From positions 34,470,001-34,534,000 of the forward strand of contig OX485806.1 of assembly GCA_950295325.1 (NCBI GenBank): a DNA stretch of 64,000 nucleotides, read 5' to 3'. The translations under genes and the position numbers were made by a program. The notes below the pieces were generated by a model. The model was not told where the DNA came from. It did no database searches and saw only the letters and a program-made list of their open reading frames with translations. The DNA comes from Polytrichum commune. Lineage: Eukaryota > Streptophyta > Polytrichopsida > Polytrichales > Polytrichaceae. This document shows positions 35,598-49,096 of the stretch, piece after piece; the stretch's first letter is position 1, and each line of letters opens with the position of its first letter.

Positions 35598-36783
35598 TAA
35601 AACCACAATCAATAAGCGAAAAAGTCAATGGTGTTGGAAATGGTGTTGTCACTAAACTTGGATAAGCACATGTTACATAGCCAGCTTGGTGGCTCCCCAA
35701 CTAACCCTTTTTCCATGATGAATATCGGTAACAAAGAGGGAAAAGAAATGGTACACAACTAGGTGCATGTTACAGTTGTTTTGGCCTTGGCTATGGGAAG
35801 TACCTCTCTGGTACCTGTATAGTCTTCTTGCCATTGCCATTATGATGTCTCAAAATAAAAATAAAAATAAAAAGGCTCGTGTCCTTGATTCCAGGTCTTG
35901 CCAAAAAAATGCTTCATTGACAGCTTGCATGGCAAAGTGGTGACATGTGGAGTTGAAATGACTCAGCAATTATATTTGCGAAAAGTATTAATTGTTTAAA
36001 CGCTTGGAGCTCGTGGACTCCCGACCCAACCTTTGGTATGAGTTTGAAACTCCGTTTGAATCCCATGCCCTCTTGCATGGAAACTTCACCATGGATGAAG
36101 AAAGTCCAAACATCATCCAAATCCCATGCCCTCTTGCATAGAAACTTCACCATGGATGAAGAAAGTCCAAATATCATCCATCACGGTGCGGTGCTTTCCA
36201 CTTGGATGGGCTCCGTGGAGTACTCCGCAACAAAGTGGCCCCACTAACTACACAAGTGTACCTTTTGAGTCCAATTAGCATGGACTACCGTTTTGACCGT
36301 ACGTAGTGCTACAATTTTGTATTGTTAACCGAGCTTATAACGAGAAGCATTGATAACGCAATATTGATGCTACGAAGATTCGTGACAATATGATACAAAC
36401 TTTGGCTCCAAAGGAGCAAACGTGAATGAAGAGCATCTTTCTTTTGCATGTTGTTAACTCCCTTTGGAGTTTTTCTTTAAGATAAGTATATCTCAAACCA
36501 ACATGTGAGGGTTGATCGTAGTTATTGTTAGTAGGATTGTCAAATTTATAAGTTTTTTTCTTTTATTGCAAGATCGAGAGGAAGTTCGAAGGTGCTGAGA
36601 AATGCATTGTTTGGATACCGTATGCAAAAGTTATAAGAGTTTGAAGTTCGAGTCGTAGGTGGCCTAAGACCAACACCTACATCAAATGTTCGAACGGTGT
36701 AAATGTGTCGTGATCAATATGTAGATGTTGTGCAAGATTTGTAGGTGTTCAATTCACGTCCGGTGTTAGTTTGGGTATACTTA
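35598..36783. other. Gene-free stretch
   Basis: Holds the 61-bp duplication at 36061 and A-rich simple sequence near 35850. No supported gene. Confidence 0.4.
36061..36180. repeat. Direct tandem duplication, 61 bp
   Basis: TCCCATGCCCTCTTGCAT starts at 36061 and again at 36122; the copies differ at only a few positions. The unit length is not a multiple of three, so it does not support a coding repeat. Confidence 0.9.
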
Positions 36784-37291
36784 GGGCCACTTCACACACG
36801 AGACTGAGAGCCCGCGACCATTACACTTCAAACACTCTCATTGGTGGAAAAGGCGGAGCTGGTCCAAGTTCACTTCGTCACACCACGCTTGAGGGACCAG
36901 CGGAGTAAGTAAGTGCAAGATGGATGTAAAGTCTACATGGATTCCTACATGGCATCGAATGGATCATGTTTCATGGTCAGTTGCATTATTTTCAAAAATC
37001 ACCTCTTGGAGGTAGGCCTCACACAAAACCACTGGGAGACCATGGCACTCCAAACGCTCACAACTGTTGATTTGTTCTATTTTATCATGCGTGAGGACCC
37101 GCATGAATATAAATTCACCAAAATAGCATTTGGTTGAGAAGCCGGTCACATATGACTTCACACTACACTTGAAGATCACATATGACCACACTACATGATT
37201 GTGGAGGTGTCTTGGGACGGCCTTTGGACACTTTCTCTTGGGCTCTCACAATTTCATGGTCACGGCTCTCGGCTCGTGTGTGATGTGGCCT
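36784..37291. mobile_element. GGGCCACTTCACAC MITE, copy 5
   Basis: Ends GGGCCACTTCACACACGAGA and GCTCGTGTGTGATGTGGCC(T), flanked by TTA on both sides. Nearly the same interior as 35098-35597. Non-coding. Confidence 0.85.
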
Positions 37292-37949
37292 TTACATTCT
37301 CCTAGGCACCAGTAGCCACACAATGACATGGAGTTCAGAAGAAGTCGCATCACCTTGTAATTTCAAATGATAATCCGCCCCTATTTGAAGTAAAAAAAAA
37401 TGGTGTAATAAGTAAGGATAACGTACCCCCTCTCACGCATGAAAAGTGTGTTGATTTGGTGGTCATGGAAATTATTTTCCCGGGCATGCCGGGTGGGCAC
37501 TGCATGCCCCTCTTGGTCCTTTCAACTTTTCCAAGCCCTTGAAGACTCTCCTAGCGTTAGAACTTGGAACTCCTTTTGAAGCGATTGAAAGAGACCAAAA
37601 ACCTCCACGAAACTTGGGTGATATGAATAAGTAAGTGGCTTGCCGAGCCAAGCTTTTCCATCTCTAGTGAAGTTACCTTCATGAAGGCCCCACCAAAGGG
37701 GTAGGCTCTAAACATGTGTACGTGTACAAAATACTTGTGCACATTGTAAGTACACAAAATTTGTCTATATATGTTGACCTTCCATTCATTTGTTTGACAT
37801 GTTTAAAGTGCGTCTCACAGCTGTTCACTTTTATCAATGATCAATATGTAAAGGTTCAACACTCCGTCCAACTAACATTTTTGATTCTGCATTTATTATT
37901 GTGTTGTACAATATCCATATTCCTCATATTTGTTACTTTAATATATAGA
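37292..37949. other. Gene-free stretch
   Basis: No coding region, RNA gene or repeat recognised before the LINE fragment. Confidence 0.4.
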
Positions 37950-38760
37950 ATCTCAAAAATGACCCCCTCAAACTATCACAGTATACGTTACCAAATGCCA
38001 TTCTTGAACATTTGGCGAGACCCTTCCAAACAACTCACTCGTACTTCTCATCATTGGTTACATGCTCTACCATACTCACACAATTCTACTCCCTCTTCTC
38101 GAGAGACGTAAGTATTCGGATCACTAGGCACAATCTTCCAATACAAATGGCAAGGTAATGGATAAGCCCACCCCTACACCGAAAACGACACCCAACAAGC
38201 CCTCCATTGGGCATGATTTGCAGCCAATAAACCATCCAAAGTATGACACAATATTAGTAACACCATATAGATATTGGTATGAGAACTTCATTGCCCATAT
38301 TGAGCCCGTCATGGACTCACATGTTATCACACACTTCAAAGGTGACACCATCACCTATGAAGAGCCAACAATCCCACCAAAACTAAGAAGTGAACCTAGA
38401 ACTGCGCCATTCCTATCCTTTGTGTGCGTCGTAAAACCACGCCTATTGGCTCTGAAGAGCAAAAAGGACAAATGAACCACATTGCCAACACCCTCCAAAT
38501 TCCCCACATATACACACATATTGCACCATCCACCCCATCCAATTCCCCTCTAAACCGCATTACAAAATGGCATGAACGCATGAACTCATGAGGGACTACC
38601 TTGTGATACCACATTTCCATCTTGGCTCTTACCATGTGTTTGCAATGCCCAAAGATGCCACTATAACGCTTGACTTAAACCCGATATACTTTGCATAATA
38701 GGCCACCCATATAACAACCCTCCACTAGCAACCCCCACATTTATATGGTTGATTTGTCAT
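37950..38760 (+). pseudogene. LINE 3' fragment with methyltransferase-like domain
   Basis: A second, 5'-truncated copy of the C-terminal region of the large LINE. VFGSLGTIFQYKWQGNG matches VFGSIGTTFQHKWTGNG, and DSHVITHFKGDTITYEEPTI matches DSHVITHFKADTITYDEPTI. Where the large copy has a frameshift after GNGYAH, this copy reads through (AHPYTENDTQQALHWA) with two stops nearby, which shows the ancestral frame. Downstream, residues like NIA..L..P and the NR..KW block extend the match to the window's right edge, so this copy hints at what follows beyond 64000. Confidence 0.75.
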
Positions 38761-41700
38761 TAGCTTACTAGATTTAGAGAAACAAAATGCCAAAGGATTT
38801 GTAAGAGAAGGGCGTTCAAAGTCATTTCAAGGCCTCTACAAGGCTAACATTTAGGGGTTAAACCTCTAAGGCCGAGCGGACTTTTTTGTCCAAGCAGTCA
38901 CTATTGCACGACAATACCAATATCCACATTTATATTATAATATTTTCATTTTGAACACATGGACAGTTGAAATTTCAAAGGAACAATCCTGACTCTACCA
39001 ACATTCCATCTGCACAATCCCATCTTTCATAAAAGGTGCCAAGTTTCTTTAATAAACTTATGACTTGAATCGAACCTATTTCGATGATTTTGTGAAGATT
39101 TTCCTTCGGCCTTGAAAGGTTATATAGTCTAATCATGCCACATCGTATTTATAACATAAAAGCATTCATGAATATGATTAAATATCTCATTGGAGTGCTT
39201 GATACTCTTACTAACAAGCCATAAATGATCATTTAAAAGCCCTTGCTACCAGTGGCATTCATGGACATTCATTAACTCTATACTAAATTGAAAATCTATC
39301 TATCTATCTATCTATATTTTATGACACACTTTGTTTTATATAAGTAGAGCTTGTACAATTGCTTGATGCTTTGTTACTTCATCTTCAAGAATTATATTCA
39401 CCATTGGAAAATAAAATGAACCCGTCATTTTTACTCACTTTTTTTCCAATGTTTTGCAAGTTCCCCTTTCGCCCTCTTCCCCCTTAGGTTCATACATGGA
39501 TTGTAACATGTGAGTGGTGAGCGACAAGTGGTAACTTGTGAGTGGTGAGGTTGGAAAAATACTCGGAAATACACCCACTAGTATCCTATAACTGTGGTAT
39601 TTTTGCATAAATGGTAACATCTATGCTTATAATACTATGAGTGGGAAGTTCATACAAAATGCAATCAACCCAATGAATGCCTTCACTTTTACAATCAACA
39701 ACCACAAGCTTGACATTTTTAACATTGTCATTAGACTCAACATTCATTTAAAAAGAAGAAGGAGATGCAAGCACATTCCAAGTATCAAGCATGCTCTAGA
39801 CTATATTTCTAGAAGTCATGTAAGTTTGAAAAATGAATTGATGGTTGCAGAAAATTTAGAAATTGAAGTTTTTGGACATAGATGGAAGTACAATAAGAAA
39901 TCACTTGCCCATATCAATGTCCAAAAAGTAATGAGCACATTCAAATGATTCAATGCAATCCATGTATAACCTTGCATAGAAGCTTTGTAACTACCCTTGT
40001 CGTCTTCCATTCCCTCCTTCATTTTGTCATCTATGAATGGTAGGATGCAATGATCATAACGCGACGACCTAATATAATGTGATCGTGTTGAGGTCAAATC
40101 CACATCATTTGTGACCGCCTTTGCATGTGATGGGATAATTATGCAAGTGGGAGGGGACATCATATTTTTCATTTATCTAAATTTAAATTATTTAATAAAA
40201 TTATAAAAACTAATGTGGTCAACATTCATTATATGAGAATAACATGTTGAATGACTCCAAAATTGAACAAACATGGAACAAATGGTGAACTTATGTACTC
40301 TATTGGAATTTCATGAAAACCTTATGAATAAATTCCTCATCATCATTGAGGGAGATCATCTTCGCCATTGAGCCACCATAATGAGGCGATGATAAAATAT
40401 TGTATGATGGCATCAAATATGGTGGAGGCTATCCCATATGCGATGAAGTATCATTACTACACCAACAAGCATGAATAAATGCATGAGCAATCCACATAGA
40501 TATAGAGACTATTTGTAGTGTTTGAAATCCATGATTACATTTTTTTAAATTCATATGTGGATGTATAAGCAACAGTAATTGATCACGGTTTATTCAATGA
40601 TTTGCTAGGAATTGTGAAGATATTGGTTTTCTTTTCTTGTCCACCTCTCCGTGACACATTTGCTTGCATAATTTGCATTTATGCAGTATTGCGATTAAAA
40701 AAGGTAAGTAGCTCTATTGGAATTCTCTCTACTATCCATGTTAGCTACCCCTTCTATTCTACATTATCCTGCTACCTATGCCTTATTACTAGCACGATAC
40801 CAATATTAATATTCATTGACGATTGTATCATTATTGCCAACCCCCTGACATTGGTCAAGACTCGTAGATGTATGACCTTATAATTTAACCTACTTATAAC
40901 CATATCTTTTGATTCACCCCCTCTTATATCGACAACATTATAAGCCTCCAACCTTTGATTGATCTATCATATTTACTTCTAGCTTCCTAACTTAGTTTAT
41001 ATATGACCAATATAACTACACTATACTATAAACAACGGGTCACTAGCCGGTAGTGATATTGAGGGTTGACCAACTTAGTCCCCTTAACTCTAACACTAAT
41101 GTAATAGATATTTCTTGTTATCAGAGACAATGAATGTAAGACATACATAAGTCTTGTCTCTCCAAGATTTCTTGGAACTAATTGCTTTGACAAGCTTTAC
41201 TACGACCACAAATAAGTTAGGAATCCCTTCAATCCCAAAGACTAATATTCCAAGGACCAACACTATTACATTCATTAGCAAGGTCATAGCTCAATCATTT
41301 CATTCCAATGAGTATCGGAATGATGAATTGCTCGTATCATGATCCTTAAGGGTCGCTTTTGTTTGAAGTTTGAGTATTAGAAAGATGTACAATTGGCCAA
41401 CGTTTCAAGGATAAAACCACAATTTCATGCCACGGGAGCAATAGCAAATAATATACATCACAAATTGTTGATTGTTGTGGTACGCAATCTAAAGATGTTG
41501 CGGCCCAGCTATGATTTGGATAACTTGCTATGATCAACATCACCCAACAACATATGTAATTGTGGTTGCATTTCTAGCACCAAAAACCTTGCAAGAATTA
41601 GATGTACGCAATACAATGAAGGGTGAAACATAATACCATGTCACTCTATGTGGATGGTTGTATTCTAGTGCTAGCACAAAGGAAGGCTTTCACAATCTTT

Positions 41701-42828
41701 CATAACAGTTGAAATTGTGGCTTTTCTATTACAAACAATGAATCTGTCACATGCTCTTGATAGGTTCTTAGGTAGGACAATTAATATGTGATATGGTATA
41801 CATATGTGTTAAGAGGGTTTTTTTTTTGGGGGGGGGGGGTAAAGTACACAATTTTGTTTTGATTGCACCCAATTGTTATACACAACATCAATTTTTTTGG
41901 GGTCAATTTCATTGATCCTATCATTACTTAAATGGTGTAGGAGACACAAATGTTTAGCACACTCTAATTGTTGCAATTTTTAATTTTTGACTAAAAACTT
42001 TTGTTGTTCCATAATATATGTGCTTGCATCCAACAATCGAACCTAACATACACAAAGTGCATACATTACAAGTCTACAATCTAGTAGCTAAGGCTCCTAC
42101 TGAAAACATGGCTTACCAAGTATACATATGGGAGACAACATATGCCAGGGTGGGGAAGAAATGCCAATAGGATATACTCCAAATACATATGTATCATGTA
42201 TTCATGTATGATCTATATGCAAGGTTGACCACATGATGGCAAACACATTCATGTATGTAGTTGTGACTTTGAACTACAACAAGATCATGCACATCATACC
42301 TAAATGATATAAGGTTGCAACTATTGCCAAGCACTACAATAATGTATTGAAGCTTATTTCTAAATCTACAAAGGCTAGTTGATTACATGGTAATAAATCC
42401 CTTGACAAAATGTAGAGTTAGTTGATTCATGAAAATAGGGTAAATTTTTCAAATGTCATGTCCCCTTGCATTCCATTTATAATCAAACTACTCAAAGTTT
42501 ATGGAATATGTACTAGAAATGAAAGATTATATCTCATGTTATTGCTCATTGCTCATTGTTCACCACCCACATGCTAGCTTCCCTCGGTTCATACTATCCA
42601 ATGATTCCGTCTTGTTCATAATAGGTTGGTGATTAATAAATGCATAGATTGGGTATATATGGTACAACTAAAACTTCGCCCAAATTTGCTATGCGCTTGT
42701 GCATTAGCCGTTGTAAGTCCAATTTTGGCTTTGTGGAAATAGATGACAAAAGTATTGGGACAACCTCATGTGTTGCTTGTTGATGTAAGTCGTCCTATGC
42801 AAGAAGGAAAGTACACTAAGTACAATGG
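38761..42828. other. Gene-free stretch
   Basis: AT-rich; the only clear objects are a (TATC)n tract at 39295-39316 and a T/G homopolymer at 41817-41840. Short frames (39637-39948, 39816-40172, 40602-40883) have no recognisable motif. Confidence 0.4.
39295..39316. repeat. (TATC)n microsatellite
   Basis: Five to six TATC units in a row. Confidence 0.85.
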
Positions 42829-43026
42829 TTAGTGTCACTATGTTTAGTATTTGGAGTTATACAATGCTATAACTTTTCACTATTGATGTTATTGTTTACC
42901 AAGTAAAGTTCATCATGTCCGAACAACCAATTTGACATTCATTGGTAAAATGTGAGATAAAAAAATGTAACGTAGCATTGCATAATTCCTACTACTAAGT
43001 GATACTAAATACAATATTTAGATTAG
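42829..43026. mobile_element. MITE of the TTTGGAGTTATAC family
   Basis: Left end AGTGTCACTATGTTTAGTAT, then TTGGAGTTATACAATGCTAT; right end GTAGCATTGCATAATTCC, then AGTGATACTAAAT. About 200 bp, imperfect inverted repeats of about 45 bp, non-coding. Confidence 0.6.
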
Positions 43027-44074
43027 TTTTATGATATATTATGCACATTGCACACTACTACATCACAATTGTATGAATAGTTTGTCTTCTAAGAGCTTGC
43101 ATGCATGTCCTTGTAAACACATGGAAATTGTGCCGTGACTCGTCGATTTGGCCTTCGCCCTTGATCAACTTGTTATAAAAGAGCATCACTTTCATATGAA
43201 TATCAAGTCAAGGAAATGGGGGGGGGGGGAGGAGGATAATGTAAACCGGTACATATGTGAATGATCAACATCGCTAAAGGAGTTAAAGAACCTCATGCGG
43301 GTATCAAAATTGTAATATTGGTTGCATATTGATATTTGATCAGTGTGTCAAGGTTGAGAATCTTTGTGTACTAAGTTATTATTTGGGTTAATACCATTCT
43401 AACCCATATTGACTAGTATTTGAGAAGATTCATGAACACAGTCCGTCGAGATCCTAGTGTTTCGAAGTCCAACCAGTTACATGTTGACGTCTTTCAATAT
43501 TTTCTTCATTAATTCAGGGTATATTCTATAAATTCCTCTAGAATGATGGGTAATTTTCCTAAAGTCTTCAACTTCAACTGGTTATTTCTCAAACTTATGC
43601 GGTCCATTTGTGACTAGCGGTTGATTCTCCCCGTTTCATGATATTGATCCTACAGCACTTTTTCTTAAGTATTAAGGTTCTTATAATTTGTATAAACTCA
43701 AATGGTAACGGAAACACATATACATTAAAATACTCATACCCTACCAATACCATTCTTATAAATTTGAAACTAGTATTTGAGACAATTTGATTTCATAGTG
43801 GAACCTTACATGGTTGAATTGGGCACAAGCACAGGGCCCCAGGCTAAATCACATATGTGTTCGGTTGGGCCCTGCCCCTCCCACACCTCCTTCATTGCCC
43901 GGTCTTCCTACCTGCACATGCATGGGAACTCTTCCCCGTTGGGAACTAATGTGACAATACATGGTCAAAATTATAAATATTCAAGTTGACATCACTTTCA
44001 TTATTCCCAAGTGTTATATATATATAATCATTATTTTAAATTATCATAACAAAATTTACACGATGTAAGATGAC
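43027..44074. other. Gene-free stretch
   Basis: Includes a G homopolymer at about 43219-43229. No gene supported. Confidence 0.4.
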
Positions 44075-44496
44075 ATAAGGTACATGGCCCTATTATGTGC
44101 ATGCTCAACTCTGTAGACAATGTCAAATGGATTGGGTTGGGAGCTAATTGTCATATCTAATGTAGATGTGCCTAATTAGATGTGAATCTAAGATTGGACA
44201 CCCAAAAGACATGTGTCAAGGGGAAATTTGACTACGTGCTCAATTTATTTTCAACCATTCTAGACACCACAATAACATAATTGGGAGGACCTATAATATG
44301 ATCATTTATTGCTCAAAGAATCTTCACTTTGACAAAGAACAAAACTTAATATGGGCCCCAAAAATCACGAGGAAGGTGACAACGAGCACGATTCATATCA
44401 ACTAATCATCTCATATTTATTGTGTGTTTCACATCCTATGAGAAAGTGGGTGCATAGAGGAAAAATGTACGTGTTAAGACCCGCTTACCTTATGTA
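44075..44496. mobile_element. AAGGTAGATGGG-type inverted-repeat element
   Basis: Left ATAAGGTACATGGCCC and right GTTAAGACCCGCTTACCTTA are inverted. Interior matches the family on the opposite strand. Non-coding. Confidence 0.5.
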
Positions 44497-44737
44497 GTTG
44501 ACAATCATAAAGTTTGGACGAGTTGAGATGCAAAAGTTTTAAGTTTTAAGGAAATGTTGTACTTTTGTTTTTATACGAGCACATGAGTCTTCCCATTGAT
44601 AATATAGAATGTTTAATCTTGAATGGTTAACATATATTGAGCACATGGTCCAATCGCATTGTAACAAATGTCTTCCTGAGTGTCCATTCATAGCTAACTT
44701 ACAAGCCTTGTGATATAGGTAGATGGGTCTTAAGTGA

Positions 44738-45090
44738 CTTGTTTTGCTCAATCGGACCCCTACATTTGATTGGTATTTGGTTTGGTGAGGATTAAAGAGA
44801 AAACATGTTTAAAAGAAGATTGGACTATATCTTCAAAGATTAACAACTACTCTATGCTCTATAATGAACACAATTGGGGAGACTTGTATATCTAGTTAAG
44901 AAAATCAACAAATATACACTTTCGATAACCATAATTAAATCAGGAGAGGTTTTCGATTTCCAACCCAATTTTTGCCAGACGTTTCATTGCAGATTTGCTA
45001 ATACAACACAAGTGTTGTTGTGTAAGTATGATCGGTAGGAATTGGAGTACATGAAAAACAAACCAAATTACGCCCACGTACCTCAACACA
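44738..45090. repeat. Dispersed repeat shared with 30330-30680
   Basis: Same order of blocks as the copy at 30330: AATCGGACCCCTACATTTGA, then AAAAGAAGATTGGACTA and ATGAAAAACAAACCAAATTA. Preceded by TAGGTAGATGGGTCTTAA, so it is probably a longer variant of the AAGGTAGATGGG family. Confidence 0.6.
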
Positions 45091-45139
45091 CAAATACTCA
45101 AAGGCCTTGCGGCCACATACCTTAGCTTATTACACATTC

Positions 45140-45646
45140 GGGCCACTTCACACACGAGACTGAGAGCCCGTGACCATTACACCTCAAGCACTCTCATTGG
45201 TGGAAAAAGGTGGAGCATGTCCAACATCGCTTCTCACACTACGCTTGAGGGACCAATGGAGTGAGTATGTGAATGCAAAGATGGATGTAAAGTCTACATG
45301 GATTCCTACATGGCATCGAATAAATCACATTTCACGGTCACTTGGACTATTTTCAAAACCCACCTCTCGGAGGTAGGCCTAACATCAAACCAGGAGACCA
45401 TTACACTCCGAACGCTCACAACCGTTGGTTTATTCTATTTTATCATGTGTGAGGACCCGCGTGAATAGAAATTCATTGAAATAGCATTTGGTTGAGGGCA
45501 TGGTCACATATGACTTCACACTACACTTGAGGGTCCGTGACCACACTACATGATTGTGGAGGTGTGTTGGGACGGCCTTGGGACACTTTCTTTCGGGCTC
45601 TCACAATTTCATGGTCACGGCCCTTGGCTCGTGTGTGAAGTGGCCC
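45140..45646. mobile_element. GGGCCACTTCACAC MITE, copy 6
   Basis: Ends GGGCCACTTCACACACGAGA and GCTCGTGTGTGAAGTGGCCC, with TTC on the left and TTA on the right (one mutated base in the target duplication). Same orientation as copies at 35098 and 36784. Non-coding. Confidence 0.85.
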
Positions 45647-46856
45647 TTAGACATAAGCTTAACTTACACATCCCAGGCTCCCAGTGGTTAAAGACGAATG
45701 GGCCCTCAGGTGATGATTTGTGTAAGATTCAGCAGGCACGGTGCCAGTTATATTAGTACTGAAACTGACCGGATGACGAGTCATCATATATACTAGGGTA
45801 GAAAACCATTTCCTTCTTTATTTATTCTCACTTTTACACACTCTTATCGCACATGCTGGTTGTAACTTATGTGTCCGTGTTGAGTGGATGATTCTATTAT
45901 TATTCCATTACGTCAAGGATACATTAAAATCGTGGCAGGGGTAGATGAATGTTGACCGGCAGGGCACCCCCTTTTGTCATCCGATGACTCATCCAGTACG
46001 GAATAGGATTCCATGCCACCATGTGCACACCCTTCTTGGCACCTTCCAAAGTCCGTCGAGTCATCAAAGCCCCGATCCACTCCACAATAGAAAGTTCATT
46101 CATCCGTGACCTCATCGTCATCCAAGTCGCTTCCATCCGGTTTTATCTACTTGTTGCACGCTCTTCAAGAAAAAGGGGAAAAGAAAAAGGTGGACATCCG
46201 TACTACTTCCGTTGTGGAATGTGAGGCCCATGGTCCCGTTATCATCCAAGTCACTCCAATCTCATATTATTGATTGATCTACTTGTTACACGCTCTCCAA
46301 GAAAAAGGAAAAAAAAGAGGAAAAACTGACATTCGTATGCTGTGAATATGAGCGTGTTGGTCCTACCATGCATGTTCAAGGTTGCTTCAAAATAGGGTTT
46401 TCTGCCCACCTTGCGGTAGGTGGGTTCTGTATGCATGCTCTCCAACTATGGTCATAAATGTAAGCATGAAAGTTATGCCAACAACTGACTCTTTAGAGGT
46501 CGCCAGGAAGTAGAAGTACCTTACATGCGGGCTAGAGTATGCATAGGTTGACTTGATTATGCCCGAAAAAATGTTGCTTGAAATGCACATGATTGGCTGG
46601 AACCTCTTGAATTATAGTGTGGAAATTGAATTAAGGCATATACGTGCACAATCGGACCCAACCCTTTGAAGAAGAATTTCAGAGAAACAAGAAGAAGGAG
46701 ATTGCTTAGTAACCAACGTGATGTGACCCTGTTAAACTTCTCATGTTCAAGAGTCCCCTTGGTATGCTAGACATATTGTCTACCTTTCATTGTGTTAACT
46801 ATTGTGTAACTTAAGCATAGAACTCGTAATATTGTTGAGCATGATACATTGAGTAT
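45647..46856. other. Gene-free stretch with a partial direct repeat
   Basis: ATCATCCAAGTC..., TTTATCTACTTGTT and ACGCTCTTCAAGAAAAAGG near 46105-46180 recur in diverged form near 46240-46310. No gene supported. Confidence 0.35.
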
Positions 46857-47053
46857 CCCAATTAGTGTGTGTTACTATTTAGAGTCATGTAATGCTATAA
46901 GTATTCAATGAGATTGTAATAGTCTACCAAGCAAAGTCATTTGTATTCTATAATATACAAACAACCTTTTGAACTTTCATAAGTAAAAATTGAACTCACG
47001 AGTAAGATGTTTTTGCACAATGTAATTATCAACAATAACATGCACTAGTTGGG
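46857..47053. mobile_element. MITE of the AATTAGTGTG family
   Basis: Left CCCAATTAGTGTGTGTTACT and right AACATGCACTAGTTGGGA are inverted, with the family core GAGTCATGTAATGCTATAAG. Non-coding. Confidence 0.5.
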
Positions 47054-48601
47054 AGAATGAATGTAGTGCCAAGATCTTAGTAAGCACACTAATGCCAAGT
47101 GTCAAAAGGTTACACTAATGGTTAAGTTGTCAGCCGTTAGTGTAACCTACCATAGGCCACATAATAGGGTAAGTGACACTATTACGCATGTGACACTAAA
47201 TACCATAAATGGTGTAGCGCAAAGGAAAACTATGTGTGGAAACAACCGCCTTCCAATTTCAAGCAACTAAGTGTTGTGGTGACTAACCTATAAGGCAAAC
47301 GGCTTCCATTTTCAAGCATCTAAGTGTCACAATAACTAACTTACTTGGGAGTCAATTTTGTCCCTCGCTACATACAATTGTCCACAATCCGTCCAAGTTT
47401 ACATGCATTTGGTGCTTCCTCTCCATGGTTCATGTAGTTGAATGAACCGGCAACCAATAGGTGGGCAATATGTTGAGTTTTTTCTCTTCATTTCTTAAAT
47501 GTTTTTTCTAAATTGATAGGTAATAGCCACATCTCACAATCGGGATCCCATATTGATCATACTTGTGGAGGTCAACTATGGGAGTAAGTTTTTGTGCATG
47601 TGGCATATAATTCAATTTATCCTTATTAACTTAACTGTTAATGACATGAGGGGTAGGGACTTCCTAAGACGTGTCCGGCATGAACATTTCCATTGGATTT
47701 TTTTTTGTTAACTATCACAAGTGAGATGTTGGGAGGCACCATCAAAAGATCAAATCAACGCGATTAAGAATATAAGAATAGCATTTTGTCCTCCTATAGT
47801 GAGTTTTAAATTTATCACAATCACACATGTCATTGGGTTGATGAGAAGCTTGATATTGTCCTCAATTGGGTGTATTTCAAAAAGGAGTTGAGGGACTAGA
47901 AGTACGGATAACTTTGGGTTATCGCATCTTATTGTCAAATTTTAACGAGCTTCTTTAGGAACCCATTTTTTCAAGAGGATAGGTGACATGCATACATACC
48001 ATCAACCACGTTGAGCTACTCATGGAGCTAATAAAGCCTTCGTGGTTCCCATTTGTGTTGTGGTGTTGATGTTTAACACCATGAATTATTGGACGTGTGC
48101 ACTTGGCTACAACATGGGGCCATGTGCTGACGTTTGGGGTGGTTGTTTTGCAAGAGTGAAAAATGGGAAGATAATTACATGAATCGTATGTGTTTCATTG
48201 TACAGTTGTTCACACATAACACATACATGAATGTTAGTTTGGATCCATGTCATCTTGGTATGTTACACCTATGCATATGTATCAATGTCATGGGCCATCT
48301 CTGCATCGTCTACCTAACATGTCACCATTAATGGCCGACATTCACCTAACATGCCACCGGTGATGGCCGACCATTTCCAAACTTTGGTTTGGTAATGATG
48401 GGGCCATCTCCGCATCGTCTACCTTACATGTCACCATCACCACATGTCCGTAGTTTATTGGAGGATATACATGGTTGGGGTAGTAGAAAGGAGGTGGTGA
48501 TGGGAAACTCCTATACCTTGTTTAAAGTTTCTCATTCATGTAGGGCTTTGTGCATTACAATATAAACTGAGAGGTATAGTTGAAGTATTTGTGCATCATG
48601 G
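47054..48601. other. Gene-free stretch
   Basis: A short direct repeat (GGCCATCTC(T/C)GCATCGTCTA and ACATGTCACCAT) occurs near 48293 and 48402. No gene supported. Confidence 0.4.
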
Positions 48602-49096
48602 TTGCGATATTCGGGGTTTTATTTATTGTTTGGAAGACATCATGGGGGTCTATCTCATTGGGAAACTTATGACAACCCAATTGTGTCAAAAATATCAAAC
48701 GATGATATCAAGGAGGTTTTTCTTGTTAAAGAGTGGAACTCTTTCCATTTCTCAAGGAAGAAACTAGATTACCTCCAATTCAAGGATTTCTTGAAATACA
48801 CATGTGAATTGTACTTGAAGCAACCATTGACTCCACTATAATGCAAGATCATTGTTGCCTACCACACCTCAAACCACATACTTGCCATTGAAATTGGACA
48901 ATGTATGACCATCCCTATCCAAAGAGATACAAGACCATGCCACTTCTGCTCCTATAATGTAGTTGAAATGAGGCATATTTCGTGTTGGAATTTCCCCTAT
49001 ACAACCCCATTCGAGACAATTTTCCATCGCTATTTAAGAATGCAATTCCAAGGGGCAGCAAGCACAATCAAGTGTATGGAAAAAATGCTCAAGTAA
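48602..49096 (+). pseudogene. Fragment with C-terminal Cys-rich motif of retroelement type
   Basis: Two plus-strand frames in different registers read into each other. The first ends KKLDYLQFKDFLKYTCELYL; the second region contains SNHILAIEIGQ, then TRPCHFCSYNVVEMRHIS, then FPYTTPFETIF. This is the layout R-x-C-x-F-C-x(n)-V-E-x-x-H found after the reverse transcriptase in many LINE-type polyproteins (usually LAIE.GR, then R.C.FC, then EDE.HFL..CP.Y). The terminal Cys of that motif has become Asn-Phe here. It is a broken remnant, unrelated in sequence to the large LINE in this window. Confidence in the class is moderate. Confidence 0.45.
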
